The notes beneath the pieces are model-generated. The model was given only the letters and a program-made list of their open reading frames with translations. It made no database searches and was not told the origin of the DNA. From contig NZ_CP143889.1 in the NCBI RefSeq assembly GCF_036417355.1, forward strand, positions 2,480,001 through 2,544,000: a DNA stretch of 64,000 nucleotides. The letters run 5' to 3'. A program made the position numbers and the translations under genes. Positions 20,582-29,990 of this stretch are shown here, piece after piece; within the stretch, counting starts at the first letter, position 1; every line of letters starts with the position of its first letter. The stretch is from Akkermansia sp. RCC_12PD. GTDB taxonomy: Bacteria > Verrucomicrobiota > Verrucomicrobiia > Verrucomicrobiales > Akkermansiaceae.

Positions 20582-22834
20582 TTATTTTTCCGTGGTAGGG
20601 GGTTCTTCCTGAGTGACGCCGTTTTCCGGGATGGCGGGGACGGAAGGCAGCTTGTCCGCGCCGTCCTTGTTGTCCAGGCTGTCGATGGAGTCAAGGAAGC
20701 GGTACTGGTCGTATACGGCGTCCACTTCCTCGAAGGTTCTGCCCTCCCGCTTGGCTTCCAGCGTTTCTTTCTTCACGTCGTTGTCCACCCAGTACAGGTA
20801 GCTTTCCATGGGGTCGAAGACGACCGGATGGCAGAATTGCGTGGTGGCGCTGTTGGGCCATTTGACCCATCGCCAATAGCCCAGGCGGATGAATTCCGTG
20901 GTCCAGCAGGGCACCCACAGGGCTTCGTCATGAATTTTCTGCTGCACTTTCCAGGTGGCTTTCTGCAGTTCGTCTTCCGTAGCGGCGTTCGTTTCGTCGT
21001 CCAGCAGCTTGTCCATCTCCTTGTCCGCATAGGCGGTGATGTTGTTGGTGTACGTGATGAGGCTGCCGCGTTCGTCGTAGGCGTAGCGGGAATGGAAGCC
21101 CTGCTCGTTCATGGGGTGGGGCGGAGTGAATCCCCAGGCCATGAAGGAGGCCTGGGCGCGCTTTTCCATGATCTTGCGGAAAGCTACGGTGGAGTCCAGC
21201 GGGTCAAGCTGGATTTCCAGGCCGCACTTGCGGGCGTCTTCTTTCAGCTTGCCCAGTGTGGAGGCCAGGGTTGGAGAAGAGTTGGGGAACGTGATGGCGG
21301 CGGTCAGACGGGTGCCGTCCGGCTTGCGGAGAATGCCGTCCGGACACGGAATGGTGTAGCCTGCCTTGGCGAAGAAGGTGCGCGCCTGTTCCGGAGAGTA
21401 GGACCGCGCCTTGATGTAGGGATTGGTGAATTTACCGAAGCCTGAATCGTAGGAATTGAGGCGCTGGTAATCTCCCCGGAATGTGATATCAATGATGTTC
21501 TGGATATTCAGCGCGTGCTGGAAGCCCAGGCGAACGTTGAGATCGTTGAACGGCGGCTTGGATGTGTTCAGGAAGATGCCCGTGGGCGGCCGAGGATAGA
21601 TGGTGTAAAATGTGCTGCGGTTGATGTAGCCGTTGTGGACTTCCGGGATTTCCATGCGTTCGTGCCACAGTTCCGGCTTTGTGATGTTCAGCACGTCCAG
21701 CTCCCCGATGCGGAAGAGTTCAATGGCCTTGGACGGTTCCCCGATGAAGTTGTACACGATCTGGTCCACGTTATACATGTACTTCGTGAACTTCTTGTCC
21801 TTGCCCCACCAGTCCGGAATGCGCTGGAGGATGACCTGCCGCCCGCGGATGATGCCGTCAGGCTTCACCACGTATGCCCCGGTGGTGGGAGGCACGCGCC
21901 ACTGGTAGCGTTCCACATAGCTGGGGCCGAACTCGCAGTAGAAATGCGGCGGGGACGGGATGAACAGGGTGCAGTAGTAGGGCAGCAGGGGCTTGGGGGA
22001 GGGAAGAGTGACGGAGAAGCGGCTATCGTCGTAAATGGTGATGTTGGAGGCGTTCTGGTAGTAGAAGTTGTTGTAAAAAACGTCACGGCTGTGTTCCGAG
22101 GTACGGATGTACATGTTTACCAGCAGGTCCACCGCCTTGACCTTGGCTCCGTCCGAGTAGCGGGCGTCCGGGTCCAGTTCGAAATAGACGGTGCGCCTGT
22201 CCGCGGATTCCGCCCATTTTCTGGCGATGCCGGGAATGATTTTTCCGGTGACCGGGTGGATGGAGACGAGGCCGATGATGATTTCATCATACAGGGGGCC
22301 GCGGAATCCGCTGTTGCTGTTCGGGCCATTGGGACGGAATGTATCCGGGTAGGAGCCGGGAGCCCACTGGCGCAGAACGCCGCCTTTTTTGGCGTTCGGG
22401 TCGCCTATTTCCGGATTGTCCAGCCCGTCTTCCCATTTGAGGTCTGCGGGGATGTCCGCCGGAGTCTTGAATTTAATATAGTCCCCTTCGCTCTGTCTCC
22501 GGTGAATGACGGACAGCGCGGCTTCGTCGGAGATGAGTTTGCTCTGCAGTTTTTCACGGATTTTGGGGTCTTCCTCCTTGAAGAATTTTTCCCGGAGTTC
22601 CCGGATTTCCTTTTGCTTGGCCGCTTCTTCCCTGGCCAGCCTGTCGTTGATCTGCCTGTTCCACCGTTCCGGGAAGGTGTCGAAACCCGGCGGCAGGGTT
22701 CCGAAAGGAACGTTCGGCTGCCAGCCCACCCCCTGGGATTGGGAGGAATCCTTGCAGCCGGCGCCCGCTGTCAGCAGAAGGGACACGGAGACGGAGGCAA
22801 GGATCGTGCGGAGAATGGCGGAAAGCTTGAGCAT
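20582..22834 (-). CDS. Peptide-binding lipoprotein of the ABC transporter (SBP family 5)
   Basis: A 750-residue extracellular solute-binding protein. The N-terminus is a lipoprotein signal (LTAGAGC lipobox; Cys near residue 26), so it is anchored to a membrane. Family 5 features include DNPEIGDPNAKKGGVLRQWAPGSYPDTF near the start of the mature domain, SDGAKVKAVDLLVN, PRPPTGIFLNTSKPPFNDLNVRLGFQHALN, and the YTIPCPDGILRKPDG part of lobe 2. It is longer than the usual 520-600 residues because of a charged coiled-coil-like segment (about residues 45-115) and a C-terminal extension. The start at 22834 begins the lipoprotein signal; the upstream frame overlaps the permease gene. Confidence 0.88.
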   Translation of the reverse strand: MLKLSAILRTILASVSVSLLLTAGAGCKDSSQSQGVGWQPNVPFGTLPPGFDTFPERWNRQINDRLAREEAAKQKEIRELREKFFKEEDPKIREKLQSKLISDEAALSVIHRRQSEGDYIKFKTPADIPADLKWEDGLDNPEIGDPNAKKGGVLRQWAPGSYPDTFRPNGPNSNSGFRGPLYDEIIIGLVSIHPVTGKIIPGIARKWAESADRRTVYFELDPDARYSDGAKVKAVDLLVNMYIRTSEHSRDVFYNNFYYQNASNITIYDDSRFSVTLPSPKPLLPYYCTLFIPSPPHFYCEFGPSYVERYQWRVPPTTGAYVVKPDGIIRGRQVILQRIPDWWGKDKKFTKYMYNVDQIVYNFIGEPSKAIELFRIGELDVLNITKPELWHERMEIPEVHNGYINRSTFYTIYPRPPTGIFLNTSKPPFNDLNVRLGFQHALNIQNIIDITFRGDYQRLNSYDSGFGKFTNPYIKARSYSPEQARTFFAKAGYTIPCPDGILRKPDGTRLTAAITFPNSSPTLASTLGKLKEDARKCGLEIQLDPLDSTVAFRKIMEKRAQASFMAWGFTPPHPMNEQGFHSRYAYDERGSLITYTNNITAYADKEMDKLLDDETNAATEDELQKATWKVQQKIHDEALWVPCWTTEFIRLGYWRWVKWPNSATTQFCHPVVFDPMESYLYWVDNDVKKETLEAKREGRTFEEVDAVYDQYRFLDSIDSLDNKDGADKLPSVPAIPENGVTQEEPPTTEK

Positions 22835-22859
22835 GGAGTCTGTGAAAAAGGGAATATTC

Positions 22860-24467
22860 TTATTTGTAAGTGGTGAATTTTTTTGGGTCGAAGGCTTCGC
22901 GGACGGCCTCCCCGATGAAGGTGACGAGCAGCAGAGTGATGACCAGGGCGGAGAAGGCGGAGGTAACCACCCAGGAGGCGGAAAGGTCCGCAAGGCCGTC
23001 ATTCAGCAGGCGCCCCCAGCTTGCATAGGTGTCCGGAAGGCCGAAGCCGAGATAGTCCAGGGATGCCAGGGCCAGGATCAGGGCGGAGACGCTGAACGGC
23101 ACCAGCGTGACCAGAATGGCAACCAGGTTCGGCAGGATGTGGACAAAGAGGATGCGGTTGGTGGACGCCCCCACCACGCGCGCCGCCGCCACGTAGTCCC
23201 GCGCCTTTTCCTTCATGGTGGAGGTTCGGAGCTGGTAGGTCATGGACATCCACCCGAACATGATCAGCAGGCTGATAATCAGGAACATGCCTTTCATCTG
23301 CAGGGGCACCATATCCGAGATGATCATGATGATGAAAAGGAAGGGTACCTGGGAGAAGATTTCTATGAGGCGCTGCATGCCGAGATCAAACATGCCGCCG
23401 AAATACCCCATCATCATCCCGAAGGTGATGCCGATGAAGTACACGATGGGCAGGTAGAAGATGGCGGCTTTCATGTTGACCTGAAGGCCGCCGTACAGGT
23501 AGGCCAGGATGTCCGCCCCCTGCGTGTTGGTGCCCAGCAGGTGGCCGCCCTTGAGGGGCGGGGCCGGGTGGTAGAAAATGCGGCTGATTTTGTTTTCATC
23601 CGTCTGTTTCAGGAAGTCCTCCTTGGTGCCGGGGCCGTTGTAGTGTTCAGCCACAATCTTGTTGTTCTCGTAGGTGGCGCTGTACACTTCCGTCCTGTCC
23701 TCCAGCCATCCGGTGGCGCGGTCCACCTTTTTTCCCTTGCGGAATTTGTAGCTGATGTGCGGCAGGGCCTCTTCATCCTTGTGCAGGCGGGAAGCAAGAC
23801 CGGAGTACGGTTTGCCATCGGATTCGCAGACCAGCCCCTCTTCATTCACGACCAAGGCTTCCGAACCGGGATTGGTGGAATCTCCCGTGGGATCGTAGGG
23901 GACGAGGGGCATGACGACCAAAGAGGGTTTTCCCGGCTGTCCCGCCTGTTTTTTCAGTTCCCGGTAATTGGCTTCCGCATCCGCAAAGTCCCCGGTCTGG
24001 CCGAAGGTAGAACCCTTGTACACCTTGCGCATGATGGCAGGGAAATACCAGGAGCCATCCTGGATGACCAGAAGCGCCCTTTTTCCCACCAGACACTGGT
24101 CCATGCAGGCCAGCAGCGTCAGGGCCAGCAGGATGACCAGGGAGACGTAGCCGCGGGAAATGCTTTTGAACCTTTGGAGGCGTCTTTTGGTGATCGGCGT
24201 GGGGCGGAACCGGCGCGGTCCTTTCAGCCTGATCCAGAGGCCCGCTCCGGCCATGACCAGCACGCAGGCCCAGCCGAACCACAGGAATTTCCCCTGAGGC
24301 ATCAGGAGGCCGCTGCTGTTCTGGTCCGCGCAGACGATGTGAAGCATGCTCATTTCCCGCGAGACAGTGAAGGGCCAGCTCAGCGTGGGGAGGAGCAGCC
24401 CGCACAGCTCGCCCGCGGCGGTGAGGACCGCCAGGATGATGAGAAGGTATGCCAGTTTTCTAACCAT
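22860..24467 (-). CDS. Enlarged ABC transporter permease (OppC/DppC-like)
   Basis: A 535-residue membrane protein. The C-terminal 240 residues form the standard permease core with the EAA loop YVAAARVVGASTNRILFVHILPN and the ending ALVITLLLVTFIGEAVREAFDPK. The N-terminal half carries three extra membrane helices (about residues 5-27, 60-80 and 100-118) and a soluble extracytoplasmic section of roughly 190 residues. E. coli OppC is about 300 residues. The extra domain has a GGHLLGTNTQGADILAYLYGG stretch at its end, which matches the usual OppC pre-core motif (HxLGTDxxGRDxLSR). It partners with the OppB-like gene five bases upstream. Confidence 0.88.
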   Translation of the reverse strand: MVRKLAYLLIILAVLTAAGELCGLLLPTLSWPFTVSREMSMLHIVCADQNSSGLLMPQGKFLWFGWACVLVMAGAGLWIRLKGPRRFRPTPITKRRLQRFKSISRGYVSLVILLALTLLACMDQCLVGKRALLVIQDGSWYFPAIMRKVYKGSTFGQTGDFADAEANYRELKKQAGQPGKPSLVVMPLVPYDPTGDSTNPGSEALVVNEEGLVCESDGKPYSGLASRLHKDEEALPHISYKFRKGKKVDRATGWLEDRTEVYSATYENNKIVAEHYNGPGTKEDFLKQTDENKISRIFYHPAPPLKGGHLLGTNTQGADILAYLYGGLQVNMKAAIFYLPIVYFIGITFGMMMGYFGGMFDLGMQRLIEIFSQVPFLFIIMIISDMVPLQMKGMFLIISLLIMFGWMSMTYQLRTSTMKEKARDYVAAARVVGASTNRILFVHILPNLVAILVTLVPFSVSALILALASLDYLGFGLPDTYASWGRLLNDGLADLSASWVVTSAFSALVITLLLVTFIGEAVREAFDPKKFTTYK

Positions 24468-24472
24468 GTGTG

Positions 24473-25861
24473 TTATTCAAATTTAATGCGCGGGTCTACG
24501 GCGGCCACGATGATGTCGGAAAGCAGGTTGCCCAGCACCATCAGGAAGGAGGTGAGCAGCAGCGTGCCCATGATCAGGGCGTAGTCCTTGTCCATCAGGG
24601 CCTGGTAGCTCAGCATGCCGAAGCCTTGGATATCGAACACCTTTTCCACCAGCATGGAGCCGGCCACAATCAGGCTGATCAGACTGCCGAGCGTGGAAGC
24701 GATGGGAATGAAGGAGTTGCGAAAGGCGTGCTTGATCACGGCCCCCTTGAAGCTCACGCCTTTGGCCATGGCCGTCCGGACGTAGTCGGAGGAAAGGTTG
24801 TCCATCAGGTTGTTCTTCATCATCATCGTAGTGATGGCGAAGGAGCTGACCACGTAGCAGATCAGGGGCAGCACGGTGTGGTGCAGCAGGTCGGCCGCCT
24901 GTTCCCAGAATCCCATGTCTGCGAAATCCGCGGAGGTAAGGCCGCATAGCGGAAACCATTCCAGGCGCGCCCCCAGGTACACCACGAGCACGGCGCCCAG
25001 CGCAAAGCCGGGAACGGAGTACCCCAGGAAGATCAGCACGGAGGAAATGTTGTCTACCAGGCTCTTGTGCCGTATGGCCTTCACAATGCCCAGGGGAATG
25101 CACACGGAGTACGTGATGATGGCGCTCAGGATGCCGAAGTACAGGGACACGGGAATGCGCTCCTTGATCATGTCCCAGACCGGTTCATTGTATTTGAAGG
25201 AATTGCCCATGGTGCCCTGGAGCAGGCCGTCAAAGCTTGTCTTGTACATCACGGCCCGCCAGGCATAGCCTTTCGCCTTGTCCTGAATGGCCCCCTCATT
25301 TCCCGTCTGCCGCATGCGCCTGGCCCAGCGTTCGGCGCGGTCCATTGGGGATTCCACCTCCACCGTCCATCCTTCCGTAGCCGCTTTCCGGGAAGGCGTC
25401 CCGGAAAAGAAAGCGTCCTTGACTTCCTTGGAATCCTTGTCCGGCCGCACGACGACGACCTGTTCTCCCGTCTCGTTCAGATTGATTTTGGTGTGGGTGT
25501 CGGAAATGCCGGCATATTCGTCCTCCCTGTCTGCCGGCTCCTCACCGCTAATAACCCCGAATTCCTCGCGGGAAATGGAAATCTTCTTGGGCAGCACGCC
25601 CAGCCATTGCAGATAGGCGGTGACGATGGGTTCCTGAAGGCTGTATTGCTCTTCCAGCCGCTCCATGTCGGCCTCGCTCAGGTTATTGTCCCCGCGCTGG
25701 GACCCCGCCTTCTGGCCGGACAGGGCGCTCATGCTCTGCTGCTGCATCATTTGTTCAATGGGACCTCCCGGAACAAAGCGGGTTATGCAAAAGACGAGAA
25801 AGGTGACCCCCAGGAGCGTCAGGGGCATGAGAAGGAGTCGTCTGATGATATAGGTCTTCAT
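24473..25861 (-). CDS. Enlarged ABC transporter permease (OppB/DppB-like)
   Basis: A 462-residue membrane protein and first gene of the transporter operon. It begins with the OppB N-terminus MKTYIIRRLLLMPLTLLGVTFLVFCITRFVPGGP, continues with an inserted charged extracytoplasmic region (about residues 40-205, including an acidic VRPDKDSKEVKD part), then the core permease helices and the EAA loop YVRTAMAKGVSFKGAVIKHAFRN. E. coli OppB is 306 residues, so about 150 residues are extra. The GNSFKYNEPVWDMIKERIPVS motif precedes the core as in other family members. The intergenic space upstream is 188 bases, probably with the operon promoter. Confidence 0.88.
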   Translation of the reverse strand: MKTYIIRRLLLMPLTLLGVTFLVFCITRFVPGGPIEQMMQQQSMSALSGQKAGSQRGDNNLSEADMERLEEQYSLQEPIVTAYLQWLGVLPKKISISREEFGVISGEEPADREDEYAGISDTHTKINLNETGEQVVVVRPDKDSKEVKDAFFSGTPSRKAATEGWTVEVESPMDRAERWARRMRQTGNEGAIQDKAKGYAWRAVMYKTSFDGLLQGTMGNSFKYNEPVWDMIKERIPVSLYFGILSAIITYSVCIPLGIVKAIRHKSLVDNISSVLIFLGYSVPGFALGAVLVVYLGARLEWFPLCGLTSADFADMGFWEQAADLLHHTVLPLICYVVSSFAITTMMMKNNLMDNLSSDYVRTAMAKGVSFKGAVIKHAFRNSFIPIASTLGSLISLIVAGSMLVEKVFDIQGFGMLSYQALMDKDYALIMGTLLLTSFLMVLGNLLSDIIVAAVDPRIKFE

Positions 25862-26049
25862 TCGTCGCGCAAAACTCTACTGATTTGTGGCATGCTAGGC
25901 AAGCCGCAATCCTTGTTTGTGAGCCTTTCCTAACATGTGGCTTTCCACGTTTTCCCACATTCCGGACAGGAGAATACAGAAAAACCGCCAAAATGGCGCC
26001 GCATTTCCAGCTTCCGGCTTTGGAGGTCCGGCCGCTATTCGCGGAAGGG

Positions 26050-26787
26050 TTATATTCCTTCCCCCAATCGGCGCGCCAGCATATCCGGCAGTCCGGCAGC
26101 CAGAATGCGCCGCTGGGCTTCCTCTAGGTCGTATTCCACGCGGCGCTGGTAATAAACCATGCCGTTCGTATCCAGAATGCCGTAGGCGGCGCGGGGGTCT
26201 CCGTCGCGCGGCTGTCCTACGGACCCCACGTTGATAAGGTACTTGTTGGTTTTGAGAAGCTGGATATCCCCGGATTCGTATTCCTGGATGCTCCCTTCGT
26301 GCCGGATGAAGGTGCGCGGAACGTGGGTGTGGCCGTTGAAGCAGAGGAACTGGTTATCCCGCAGCATGTTGATGCTATGCGTAGCCGTGTCCACATTTGT
26401 GACGTATGCCCAGGAGTTGGGCTTGTCCTGCGTGGCGTGAACCAGCACAATTTCATTGGGAAGAATGCGCTGGAAGGGGGCACGGCGCAGCCATTTTTTC
26501 TGCTCGTCGGAAAGCTGCTGGCGCGTCCACATCAGGGCACTGTACGCCACGGGATTCATGCCTGCCGGATTGTCTTCCCCGATCGCTTCCTCGTCGTGGT
26601 TGCCGCGGACGGTAGGAATCTGGCGGGAACGGATGAATTCAAGGCATTCGGAAGGATTGGCATTGTAGCCCACGATGTCGCCCAGACAGTAAACGGCATC
26701 GCATTGCAGCTGTTCTATATCCTTCATCACCGCTTCCAGGGCGGGCAGGTTGGCATGGATGTCGCTGATCAGGGCTATTCTACTCAT
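26050..26787 (-). CDS. Calcineurin-like metallophosphoesterase
   Basis: A 245-residue cytoplasmic phosphoesterase of the YfcE/MJ0936-like group. The metal-binding motifs are intact: SDIHANLPAL (Asp9, His11), GDIVGYNANP, GNHDE, HATQ and GHTHVP. Such enzymes are phosphodiesterases or phosphatases; the substrate cannot be told from sequence. The start at 26787 places the first metal motif at residue 9, as usual; the frame extends upstream to 26865 without similarity. Confidence 0.86.
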   Translation of the reverse strand: MSRIALISDIHANLPALEAVMKDIEQLQCDAVYCLGDIVGYNANPSECLEFIRSRQIPTVRGNHDEEAIGEDNPAGMNPVAYSALMWTRQQLSDEQKKWLRRAPFQRILPNEIVLVHATQDKPNSWAYVTNVDTATHSINMLRDNQFLCFNGHTHVPRTFIRHEGSIQEYESGDIQLLKTNKYLINVGSVGQPRDGDPRAAYGILDTNGMVYYQRRVEYDLEEAQRRILAAGLPDMLARRLGEGI

Positions 26788-26951
26788 GGTATTGCGGAAA
26801 ACTATTATAGCGCATTTCCCGTTTTTTGCCAAGGGGGGAAATTGCAACGGCGTAGCAATGGCCAAAGGCAGGAGATTAAATATCAGTGTAAGGGGATAAA
26901 GGCCGCAAAATAATTCTGCGGAGATAAAATATCACTTGTGCCCGGAAATCT

Positions 26952-27851
26952 TTAATCTTTTCCATCCGGCACCGGATCATCCCGTTTGGCTTCCGGCAGA
27001 GATTCCAGCGCTTCCCTCAGTCCATCCACGGGGTATCTGAGGGAATTGGCCAGGTGGGCGGTCATCATGTCGCGCGCTATTTCATCTGTAGGATAAAGTT
27101 CGCGGAAGGGAATCCTGTCCTTTTCCGGTATATGCAAACGGTTTTCCAGCACGAAAATGTTGGTGACCAGGCTGGGAACGCGGTTGTGGGGGTCTTTGAA
27201 CAGTTCTTTTCCCAGTTCCAGCGCTTCTCTGGATTTGGAGGGCACACGGGTCAGAGCGTAAAACTCCTTGCGCGCCGTCAGGGCTGGAGCCCTCAGTTCA
27301 CGGGCTTTCCGGTAGGCTTCCGCGGCCTTTTCAAAATCCGGCTGGCGGTACGTATCGCTGTACATGTTGCCCAGCAGGGAATACAGGTACCAGCTGTCGG
27401 GATTGGCCTTGATGCCCTTTTGCAGAAAATCGCGTCCCTTCTGAATGTACTTGCGGAATCCTTCGCGGCGTTCCAGCGGGGAAAGGCGCTTGTTGTCCAG
27501 ATAGCTGGAGGAAGCGTTGTTGCCCAGATGCCAGGAACCGTTGTCCCAGTAAAAATCGGAATGGGGTGCAAGGGCGGTGATCTGGTTGTAGCGGCGCTCC
27601 AGATTGGCCCAGTCGGAAACCAGGAAGCAGTCAAAGGCTTCCATGCTCAGCACCGCCGCCACCAGGGAACGCAGGCCGCCCAGAGACACCATGGCAAGCT
27701 GCTGTTCCAGATAATCGGAGGATGAAAGGTTCACCGGCTCTTCCAGCAGTCCAGCGTTCTTCTCCTGCTCCAGAATACGTTCCTGCAGGGGCAGGCGGAT
27801 CATGCCGAAGCCCAGCAGGGCAATGATGAAAATGACGGTGTTTTTCAGCAT
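26952..27851 (-). CDS. Membrane-anchored TPR-like protein
   Basis: A 299-residue protein with an N-terminal membrane helix (MLKNTVIFIIALLGFGMIRL) and a helical body resembling TPR repeats: DWANLERRYNQITALAPHSDFYWDNGSWHLGNNA, GRDFLQKGIKANPDSWYLYSLLGNMY and FEKAAEAYRKARELR. No catalytic motif is visible. It is probably a protein-interaction scaffold facing the periplasm. Its end is Asp/Pro-rich. It is followed by the phosphoesterase gene 164 bases downstream on the same strand. Confidence 0.65.
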   Translation of the reverse strand: MLKNTVIFIIALLGFGMIRLPLQERILEQEKNAGLLEEPVNLSSSDYLEQQLAMVSLGGLRSLVAAVLSMEAFDCFLVSDWANLERRYNQITALAPHSDFYWDNGSWHLGNNASSSYLDNKRLSPLERREGFRKYIQKGRDFLQKGIKANPDSWYLYSLLGNMYSDTYRQPDFEKAAEAYRKARELRAPALTARKEFYALTRVPSKSREALELGKELFKDPHNRVPSLVTNIFVLENRLHIPEKDRIPFRELYPTDEIARDMMTAHLANSLRYPVDGLREALESLPEAKRDDPVPDGKD

Positions 27852-27871
27852 GATTCGTAAGGGGCAATGGA

Positions 27872-27926
27872 AATTACTGATGACCTACTGTTTAGAGATA
27901 TAAGAGGTCATGATAGTTCAGTAATT
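27872..27926 (-). terminator. Interrupted inverted repeat at the end of the DUF2075 gene
   Basis: Arms AATTACTGATGACCT (27872-27886) and AGGTCAT plus TCAGTAATT (27905-27911 and 27918-27926) pair with a six-base bulge. The right arm contains the gene's stop codon. No U-run follows, so it may be a transcript-end hairpin or an island boundary mark. Confidence 0.4.
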
Positions 27927-29872
27927 CCTACTTCTTTTAGGTACTGATAAATACCATCATAGAATGAATGTTGCCGAGTGAAATCTGTGTCACTGCCTTC
28001 AGGTATAAAAATCACAAAACCCTGACGTGCACGTGTTAATAGAACTCGGTATGTATTCTTCAGGTAGAGCTGGGCATCTTGATTACGCACCATTTTCCAT
28101 TTGGAGCCACTAAAATTGTAGGGTTTAAAAGACCCGTTTTCCATACGGTAGTCCGCATCCCATGCCACAAGGCTCCAATCTATTTCTAGACCTTGTATAT
28201 CAAATTCTGTAGCCGTATCTTCTAAGAAATAGGAAGAACGCACATCTTCCTTATTGTTCAAGAACCAATTTTTTGCTTGGATAGTGCTTTGTACGCAAAT
28301 GCCAAATTGACGCAATCGCTTAGCACCAGAACTGGCGATGAGTCCGTAACGCTCTGTGCCACCAGCTTTAGAATATATCCAATTCCGGGCTTTTTCTAGA
28401 CTGCGCGTCATTACAATAGGATATTTATACTTTAATTGGGAATAAAGATTCTGTGCCCTTGGCAAGTCATTATCCAAAAGTGATTTTACAAAATCTGAGA
28501 CTTGTTCACTGCGGAAAGAGCGGAGAGACACAGCTAGATGTAAATCTCTTTCTGGATAGTAATTTAATCCGTTAAAAAATTTTTCAAGTTCCAGCCCACG
28601 TGTGTATTCCTCATCAGAGATTTGACGTGACACATAAACTTTCCAATGAGGGAAACGATTTTTAAGGGCATCAAACCAGGCTGGTAATCCAGCTTCTCCG
28701 GTATGTATTTCTTGGCCACCACCAATTAAACAGATGATCACAGCCCAATCATCGTGGCGATCCATCGCACTGATGAGAAACTCAGGTTCGGACATCTCCC
28801 AAGAGAAAACGTTACGTTCTTTCATGAACTTGGCCGTTTTTTCTTGTGTCCAAGCACGCTGTGCTTCGTCAAAAATCGCTACCTTTTCAAGAGGAGCTTG
28901 GTCTGGTTTGTTGAGAGCATTGTCACGGAAATGGTGAATATTCTGAATGAAAACAGAGGATTTTCTTTCAGCATCAGTTTTAGTTATTTTTTGATCAGAA
29001 CGCTCAACTTCATCTCGGGCAAGAGCTTCTCGTAACACCGATACTAGCGGGCCATTACCAGAAAGAAAGACAGCATGTTCTCCTTCATCATATTGGTGTC
29101 GTTCATTAGCAATATTGAGGCCCACTAAGGTCTTTCCTGCCCCCGGCACACCAGTGATAAAGCAGATCGATTTTTCATGGTTCTTTTTACTATCATTGAT
29201 GATACGGTTAATAGTTTCTGTGGTCTGATTCAGATTAGAAGCTCCTGCATCACTGCGTGCGATTTCTTTAACATCATGCCCACGGTATAAAGCTTGAGCT
29301 GCTTCAATGATCGTGGGCGTAGGCTTATATGGAGATGAAAGCCACTGATCAAAAGAGAATGGCTTATCAGATAGTTGGTCAGTTAACTCTTTTAAGATTG
29401 GGCCTAATGAATTTTCATTACACAGAATAGGGCGATAAATATGGTCATCATCAGAGATAAGCTGGTATGGAACAGAAGGGGCATCACTACAAACAACGAG
29501 TGGCACAATTATTTTATGATGGCTCTCTTGATGAAAGTATTTTAAATCAAGAGCATAGTCTACTACTTGATCTATAACGTATTTAGAGTAATGTTTTTCT
29601 CCTGTCTTAAATTCAATGACATAAAGGATGCCAGAAATTGTTATAATGACATCAATGCGTTCTCCAATACGAGGAATTGTGTATTCAAATGTAATGAATC
29701 CTGAAGGAAAATTCTTAAGAACTTTCTGAAGTATTTCGATTTCACGAATCCATGCATTACGTTGAGTTTGTTCTAATACAAATGGGTTGTTGCGAGTAAT
29801 TTGCCCAAGAATTTCATCTAAGGATTATTTGCAAAATTGTTGTATATTATTGGAATAATAAAAACGATACAT
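27908..29872 (-). pseudogene. DUF2075 nuclease-helicase protein with an early in-frame stop
   Basis: From ATG 29872 the frame reads MYRFYYSNNIQQFCK, then TAA (29825-29827), then SLDEILGQITRNNPF and on without a break to 27908 (about 654 codons). Domains: a PD-(D/E)XK-like nuclease region (ERIDVIITI followed by YVIEFK), then a DUF2075/Schlafen-3-like helicase with Walker A TGVPGAGKT and Walker B VAIFDEAQ. After the stop, no ATG, GTG or TTG occurs in frame until GTG at 29506, which would lose the nuclease motif. Such proteins are often linked to phage defence or DNA repair. The gene is clearly more AT-rich than its neighbours, which suggests transfer. Read-through or an unusual start (ATT) is possible. 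Confidence 0.7.
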
Positions 29873-29990
29873 TGTGTCTTATAGATTTAATTCATGGGTT
29901 GTTGTACACAAAAAATCCTTGGAGAAATAAAACTTTGGTAGATTGAAAAAAACTACCTGAATTATTCCTAGAATAAAGAAAAGAATAATC

